From Bacteroidales bacterium (GTDB lineage Bacteria; Bacteroidota; Bacteroidia; Bacteroidales; UBA1715): a stretch of DNA of 9,984 nucleotides. The stretch covers positions 1 to 9,984 of the forward strand of contig JAISIO010000113.1 in NCBI GenBank assembly GCA_031262005.1, written 5' to 3'. This document shows, piece by piece, positions 6,131 through 9,984 of this stretch. Positions within the stretch are counted from its first letter, which is position 1; every line of letters starts with the position of its first letter. Position numbers and translations under genes: made by a program. The notes beneath the pieces are model-generated. The model searched no databases and was not told the DNA's origin. It saw only the letters and a list, made by a program, of their open reading frames with translations.

Positions 6131-7741
6131 ATGACTAAAACAAAATTTATATTCGTAACCGGCGGTGTGGCATCGTCATTAGGAAAAGGTATTATTTCGG
6201 CTTCTATAGGCAAACTATTGCAAGCACGCGGATATAGCGTAACTATTCAAAAACTTGACCCCTATTTGAACATTGACCCAGGAACACTCAACCCGTATGA
6301 ACACGGGGAATGTTATGTAACCATTGACGGTGCCGAAACCGATTTGGATTTGGGGCATTACGAACGTTTTCTCAATCGCCCTACCACACAAGCAAATAAC
6401 GTTACCACCGGTAGAATATACCGCAATGTGATAGAAAAAGAACGACGCGGCGATTTTCTGGGCAAAACAGTACAAATTATACCACACATTACCGATGAAA
6501 TAAAACGCAACATAAAATTGGTGTGCACCAAAGAACATTTTGATTTTGTGATTACCGAAATCGGCGGAACTGTGGGCGATATTGAATCACTACCGTTTAT
6601 AGAAGCTGTACGCCAAATGAAATGGGAACATACCGGGCAATGTATGTTTGTGCACTTAACCTTTGTACCCTATTTGGCAGCAAGCGGCGAATTAAAAACC
6701 AAACCAACACAACACTCGGTAAAACAATTGCTGGAAACGGGTGTGCAACCCGACGTGCTTGTACTCCGTACCGAAAAACCTCTTTCGCAGGACATAAAAC
6801 GCAAAGTAGGTTTATTTTGTAATATTGATAGCGGAGCCGTAATAGAATCACGTGATTTGGACACTATCTACGCAGTGCCACTTGCTATGCTCGACGAAGG
6901 TTTGGATGAAATTATATTGAAAAAATTCAAACTGAAAGTCGGCGAAAAACCCGCTTTGGTGCCTTGGCGCACATTTGTAGAAAAACATACACATCCAAAA
7001 CAAACAGTGCAAATTGCCTTAGTGGGAAAATATGTGGAACTACCCGATGCCTATAAATCTATCATAGAATCGTTTGTACACGCCGGCGCAACACACGAAT
7101 GCAAGGTAATTTTGAAAATGATACATTCCGAAACATTGACCGACGAAAATGTGAAAGAACAATTAGGCGATTGCAAAGGCGTACTTGTAGCTCCGGGATT
7201 TGGCAGTCGCGGCGTTGCAGGAAAATTTATAGCAATACGATATGCACGTGAAAACAATGTGCCCTTCTTCGGTATTTGTTTAGGAATGCAGTGCGCCGTT
7301 ATTGAATTTGCACGCAATGTACTTGGCTATGAACAAGCTAACTCGACCGAAATGAACCGCAAAACGCCCTACCCTGTTATAGATATTATGGAAGACCAAA
7401 AAGGTGTGTTGGAAATGGGTGGAACTATGCGTTTGGGAGGATTTCCTTGTACGATAAAAAAACGTTCATTGGCTCACAAAATTTACCAAAGCACCGACAT
7501 AGTTGAACGCCACCGCCATCGCTACGAATTTAACAACAAATATTTGGCTGATTTTGAAGCTGCCGGTATGGTTGCCACAGGAATTAATCCGAATAGTCAT
7601 TTAGTAGAAATTATAGAAATTCCGGCACATCCATGGTTCGTAGCAGTGCAATTCCACCCCGAATATCGCAGCACGGTATTAGCTCCGCACCCATTATTCG
7701 AATCGTTTATTGGAGCTGCTTTAGCGTATGCTAAAAAATAA
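6131..7741 (+). CDS. pyrG: CTP synthase (glutamine-hydrolysing)
   Basis: PyrG makes CTP from UTP, ATP and glutamine, the final step of de novo pyrimidine nucleotide synthesis. The 536-residue protein is full length for the family (E. coli 545). The N-terminal synthetase domain (about 1-270) has the P-loop GGVASSLGKG (11-20), KLDPYLNIDPGT (41-52), DGAETDLDLGHYERF (66-80) and EIGGTVGDIES (143-153). The C-terminal class I glutamine amidotransferase domain (about 292-536) has the oxyanion-hole region GFGSRG (356-361), nucleophile C383 in GICLGMQ, and the catalytic pair H509 and E511 in FHPEYRS. All key residues are intact, so the enzyme should be active. The 92-base upstream gap shows no TAnnTTTG box and no strong stem-loop. 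Transcription may come from the DUF349 gene or from a non-consensus promoter. Confidence 0.98.
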   Translation: MTKTKFIFVTGGVASSLGKGIISASIGKLLQARGYSVTIQKLDPYLNIDPGTLNPYEHGECYVTIDGAETDLDLGHYERFLNRPTTQANNVTTGRIYRNVIEKERRGDFLGKTVQIIPHITDEIKRNIKLVCTKEHFDFVITEIGGTVGDIESLPFIEAVRQMKWEHTGQCMFVHLTFVPYLAASGELKTKPTQHSVKQLLETGVQPDVLVLRTEKPLSQDIKRKVGLFCNIDSGAVIESRDLDTIYAVPLAMLDEGLDEIILKKFKLKVGEKPALVPWRTFVEKHTHPKQTVQIALVGKYVELPDAYKSIIESFVHAGATHECKVILKMIHSETLTDENVKEQLGDCKGVLVAPGFGSRGVAGKFIAIRYARENNVPFFGICLGMQCAVIEFARNVLGYEQANSTEMNRKTPYPVIDIMEDQKGVLEMGGTMRLGGFPCTIKKRSLAHKIYQSTDIVERHRHRYEFNNKYLADFEAAGMVATGINPNSHLVEIIEIPAHPWFVAVQFHPEYRSTVLAPHPLFESFIGAALAYAKK

Positions 7742-7762
7742 TTTTTTCGGGAAGCAATCAAC

Positions 7763-7793
7763 TTGTTGATAATGATAAAATAATGTATATTTG
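7763..7793 (+). promoter_or_regulatory. Candidate response-regulator promoter, TTG-N20-TATATTTG
   Basis: This is the best two-part promoter in the window: TTG at 7763-7765, 20 bases, then TATATTTG at 7786-7793, an exact TAnnTTTG. Both spacing and boxes fit the Bacteroidota primary sigma-factor consensus. It lies in the 125-base gap after pyrG. Transcription would start near 7800, leaving a leader of about 65 nucleotides that contains the 12-codon frame at 7818. Confidence 0.65.
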
Positions 7794-7817
7794 TGCATCA
7801 TTATATTAACATCAATC

Positions 7818-7856
7818 ATGGCAAAGCAAAATACTCTTTTTGTAATTTCTAATTAA
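7818..7856 (+). other. Possible 12-codon leader ORF upstream of the response regulator
   Basis: An ATG at 7818-7820 opens a frame reading MAKQNTLFVISN and ending in TAA at 7854-7856, ten bases before the regulator ATG. It lies downstream of the candidate promoter, so it would be in the transcript. Its position would allow translational coupling or a leader-peptide role. There is no run of one amino acid and no convincing attenuator hairpin, and a frame this short can easily occur by chance. Confidence 0.2.
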
Positions 7857-7866
7857 AAAAATAATA

Positions 7867-8496
7867 ATGAAAACAAGTATTTTTATTTGCGATGACCATC
7901 AATTGTTTCGCGATGGCATTAAATGTATTGTTACCGAAAATGGCTACGAAGTGATTGGTGAAGCCTCGAACGGTAAGGATTTGCTAAAAAAATTGGAAAC
8001 CGAACAGCCGGACGTTATTCTTTTGGACATTGCTATGCCCGAAATGGACGGATACGAAACGGCAAAAATTATTCTTGAAAATAATCCGCAACAACATATT
8101 TTAATAATTTCAGCTTCCGAAAGTGAGAAATATTACAATGATTTTATTGCTTTGGGTATACGAGGCTATATTCTAAAAAATTCTTCAAAACACGAATTAC
8201 TTTCGGCAATACAAAAAGTTAGTTCCGGCGAATCGTATTTTTCGCAGAGTTTATTATTGAATATTATTAAAAATAAAGATGCGCAAAAACGAACAAATTC
8301 CCTTACCCGACGGGAAAAAGAAGTACTGCAATTAATTTGCGATGGGTATTCAAACGGTGATATAAGCGAGAGTCTGAGCATCAGTCCACGCACTGTGGAA
8401 CGCCATCGTGCCAATTTGTTGCGCAAAACCCAATCGCCAAATTCTGTTAAAATGGTATTGAGTGCCATTCAGAAGGGATTGGTTACGGTTTCGTGA
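7867..8496 (+). CDS. NarL/FixJ-family response regulator (receiver + LuxR HTH)
   Basis: This 209-residue two-component response regulator acts as a phosphorylation-controlled transcription factor. The receiver domain (about 1-120) has the acidic pair D9-D10, phosphoacceptor D54 in LLDIAMPEMDG, the switch serine S82 in IISAS and K104 in YILKNSS, so phosphotransfer should be possible. A linker follows, then a C-terminal LuxR-type helix-turn-helix (about 145-190) with SLTRREKEVLQLICDG and the recognition region ISPRTVERHRANLL. Length and domain order are normal for the family. No sensor kinase is encoded nearby, so it is an orphan within this window; its signal and targets are unknown. The ATG at 7867 follows an A-rich stretch without a Shine-Dalgarno sequence. 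It has its own promoter candidate and faces the helicase gene across a perfect inverted repeat. Confidence 0.93.
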   Translation: MKTSIFICDDHQLFRDGIKCIVTENGYEVIGEASNGKDLLKKLETEQPDVILLDIAMPEMDGYETAKIILENNPQQHILIISASESEKYYNDFIALGIRGYILKNSSKHELLSAIQKVSSGESYFSQSLLLNIIKNKDAQKRTNSLTRREKEVLQLICDGYSNGDISESLSISPRTVERHRANLLRKTQSPNSVKMVLSAIQKGLVTVS

Positions 8497-8530
8497 ATCA
8501 TAGCCCACGGTTTAACCCGTGGGCTATGAT
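8497..8530. repeat. Perfect 14-bp inverted repeat (hairpin) between convergent genes
   Basis: The arms ATCATAGCCCACGG (8497-8510) and CCGTGGGCTATGAT (8517-8530) are exact reverse complements around the 6-base loop TTTAAC. The hairpin begins on the base after the regulator stop and lies 18 bases from the helicase stop. Neither strand has a T-tract after the stem, so it is not a classical intrinsic terminator, although a stable hairpin here could still stop or protect both 3' ends. Its GC-rich core contrasts with the AT-rich surroundings. The form resembles dispersed REP-like hairpins found in bacterial intergenic regions, but copy number cannot be judged from one window. Confidence 0.85.
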
Positions 8531-8548
8531 AAAAATTCGATAATTATA

Positions 8549-9958
8549 CTACACCCCAACAACCAAGTTTTTATTAAAATTCACCAAAAACACTTTTTCA
8601 GTAGCACGGGTGAGTGCCGTGTAAAGCCAGCGCAGAAAATTATTATCCATGCTTTCGTCCGATAAAAATCCATGGTCTATATATACGTGCCGCCACTGCC
8701 CTCCTTGTGCTTTGTGGCAGGTTACTGCATAAGCAAATTTTACTTGTAAGGCATTGAAATATTTGTTTTTTTTCATTTCTTCGTACACCGTGCGCTTATT
8801 GACCACATCGGCATAGTCGGCAAGCACTTCTCTGTAAAGTTGCTGCGATTGCTCGTTAGTCAGAGCAGGTGCTTCGCTTTCTAATGTCTCGAGCAATAAT
8901 TTTGTTTCTATCTCCACATTGTAATCAATTAACAGCAGACGAGCATTGACAAACGAAAATCCATATAAATTTTCATATTTTCCTATGTGCAACACCCGTG
9001 CACTATCGCCATTTGCAATGAAATCAATATCAGGAATTGTGGTTGCGCTAAAATAATTGTTTTTTACAATCATAAGCATATCCCCTACCGCAATACGCGA
9101 TTCTCGCCATAAAATACTACGACGGATACCTTCATTGTAACGATAGGCTTGTTTGTTGGAACGAGTAATTACAATACATTCTTCATCGCCCACGGTGTCG
9201 TACGAATGTTCTAATTCCGCAAGCAAATCGGCTCCTGAAATAGAACAGACATCTATTGCCTGAGTCAATTGCGGTATATTCCCATTCCATTCATGTATAG
9301 AATTACGAATAGCGGTAGCATTTTTCAATATTCCCGAATGTTCGGCTTGGCGCAATACCTGCGTTAAATGCGCCGATTGTGTTTGTTTCAGAAACGTGCG
9401 AAACATATATTCCTGTTGCAATGCAGGACTGTGAGTTAAACCAACAGGTGGCAATTGCGCCGAATCGCCTATAAGCACAAGTTTACAGCCTTTGTTGCCT
9501 CCAAATACAAACGAACACAAGTCGGCAAGCAACACCCCCGATCCAAACATTGCCTGTTCGGTGCTTTCGGAACTCAGCATGGAAGCCTCATCAACAAAAA
9601 AGATAGTGCGGAGCTGTGTATTGAATGATAATGAAAATTTCGACAATATATCGGCTTTTTTTCGGCGGTATATTTTTTTGTGTATCGTACTCGCCGGCTT
9701 TCCTGTATAATGAGCCATAACTTTTGCCGCCCTGCCTGTGGGTGCAAGCAAACACGATTGCATTGAAACTTCGGGAAGCGTTTCTACAATAGTTTTAAGC
9801 AGTGTGGTTTTTCCTGTTCCCGCATAGCCGTGTATTATAAAAATTTCGTTTTCAGAACATATAAAATCGGCAAATTGCCGCAACACACAATCTTGGTCGG
9901 GTGTGGGTGTGAATGGAAATTTTTCTAAAAATTTTTTATAAACGAAATCTTGCAGCAC
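8549..9958 (-). CDS. RecD/Dda-like superfamily 1 DNA helicase
   Basis: This 469-residue protein is a predicted ATP-driven 5'-3' DNA helicase of the RecD/Dda type (SF1B), with a role in DNA repair or replication inferred from the family. The motifs appear in order: Walker A GYAGTGKT at 44-51, motif Ia APTGRAA at 72-78, Walker B FVDEAS at 121-126, motif III GDSAQLPPVG at 164-173, an arginine in VLRQ (R203), motif V VTCHKAQG at 412-419, and motif VI YTALTRA at 446-452 with arginine finger R451. All ATPase residues look intact. At 469 residues it is far shorter than RecD2 (usually over 700) and lacks the long N-terminal region, so recD2 is not used as a symbol. The start is GTG (revcomp of 9956-9958). 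An in-frame TAA lies four codons upstream, and the first internal Met (residue 66) is beyond Walker A, so GTG is well supported. Confidence 0.92.
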   Translation of the reverse strand: MLQDFVYKKFLEKFPFTPTPDQDCVLRQFADFICSENEIFIIHGYAGTGKTTLLKTIVETLPEVSMQSCLLAPTGRAAKVMAHYTGKPASTIHKKIYRRKKADILSKFSLSFNTQLRTIFFVDEASMLSSESTEQAMFGSGVLLADLCSFVFGGNKGCKLVLIGDSAQLPPVGLTHSPALQQEYMFRTFLKQTQSAHLTQVLRQAEHSGILKNATAIRNSIHEWNGNIPQLTQAIDVCSISGADLLAELEHSYDTVGDEECIVITRSNKQAYRYNEGIRRSILWRESRIAVGDMLMIVKNNYFSATTIPDIDFIANGDSARVLHIGKYENLYGFSFVNARLLLIDYNVEIETKLLLETLESEAPALTNEQSQQLYREVLADYADVVNKRTVYEEMKKNKYFNALQVKFAYAVTCHKAQGGQWRHVYIDHGFLSDESMDNNFLRWLYTALTRATEKVFLVNFNKNLVVGV

Positions 9959-9984
9959 GGGAGGTAGAGTTTAGTGATTAGAGA

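Noticed and set aside
6215..6538. Minus-strand open frame of 107 codons inside pyrG
   Set aside because: It is fully covered by the intact, strongly conserved pyrG frame and shows no recognisable protein features.
8497..8530. Hairpin as a standard bidirectional intrinsic terminator
   Set aside because: The stem is strong, but the plus strand continues AAAAATTCG and the minus strand TCACGAAACC, so neither side has the T-run such a terminator needs. It is recorded as an inverted repeat instead.
8549..9958. Helicase named as RecD2 or as a fragment cut by the window edge
   Set aside because: The N-terminus is bounded by an in-frame stop just upstream of the GTG start, so it is complete; at 469 residues it lacks the extra N-terminal region of RecD2.
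1..9984. CRISPR array, insertion sequence, prophage or defence island
   Set aside because: No spaced direct repeats, transposase, integrase, phage or nuclease-system genes are visible; nearly every base outside short gaps is accounted for by housekeeping or conserved-domain genes.

Overview
The window is AT-rich chromosomal DNA from a member of the Bacteroidota. The evidence is the Bacteroidota-style promoter motif TAnnTTTG just upstream of three genes, A-rich start regions without Shine-Dalgarno sequences, and family-typical proteins: a FabI with the Bacteroidota-like SQSP...TTAGQG loop, a ClpS with an LVLHNDD motif, and DUF349, DUF4197 and DUF308 proteins. A genus cannot be fixed from this sequence. 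The content is mostly core housekeeping. No CRISPR array, tRNA, rRNA, integrase, transposase or phage gene is visible.

Layout. Bases 1-415 hold the 3' end of an unrecognised plus-strand gene, which runs tail to tail into a minus-strand six-helix DUF308/HdeD-like membrane protein (419-979). A second minus-strand group, reading right to left, is a DUF4197 lipoprotein (2096-2935), clpS (1773-2066) and a short TatD-family hydrolase (1106-1759). The gaps between them are 29 and 13 bases, so they probably form one transcription unit. A 195-base divergent region (2936-3130), the longest gene-free stretch in the window, separates this group from plus-strand genes: fabI (3131-3985), a five-repeat DUF349 protein (4053-6038), pyrG (6131-7741) and a NarL/FixJ response regulator (7867-8496). 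Candidate promoters precede fabI, the DUF349 gene and the regulator, but none was found before pyrG. The right end is a convergent minus-strand RecD/Dda-like superfamily 1 helicase (8549-9958), complete with a GTG start.

How the genes relate. FabI (last step of fatty-acid elongation), CTP synthase (CTP for nucleic acid and phospholipid synthesis) and ClpS (N-end-rule substrate delivery to the Clp protease) are growth functions. They share a neighbourhood but not a single pathway. The regulator has no partner kinase in the window.

The most notable non-coding signal is a perfect 14-bp inverted repeat with a 6-base loop (8497-8530), filling most of the gap between the convergent regulator and helicase genes. 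It lacks a T-tract and looks more like a dispersed REP-type hairpin than a simple terminator. A 12-codon reading frame in the regulator's leader and a 7-bp tandem repeat upstream of the fabI promoter are smaller points. I did not find a convincing undescribed multi-gene system here.
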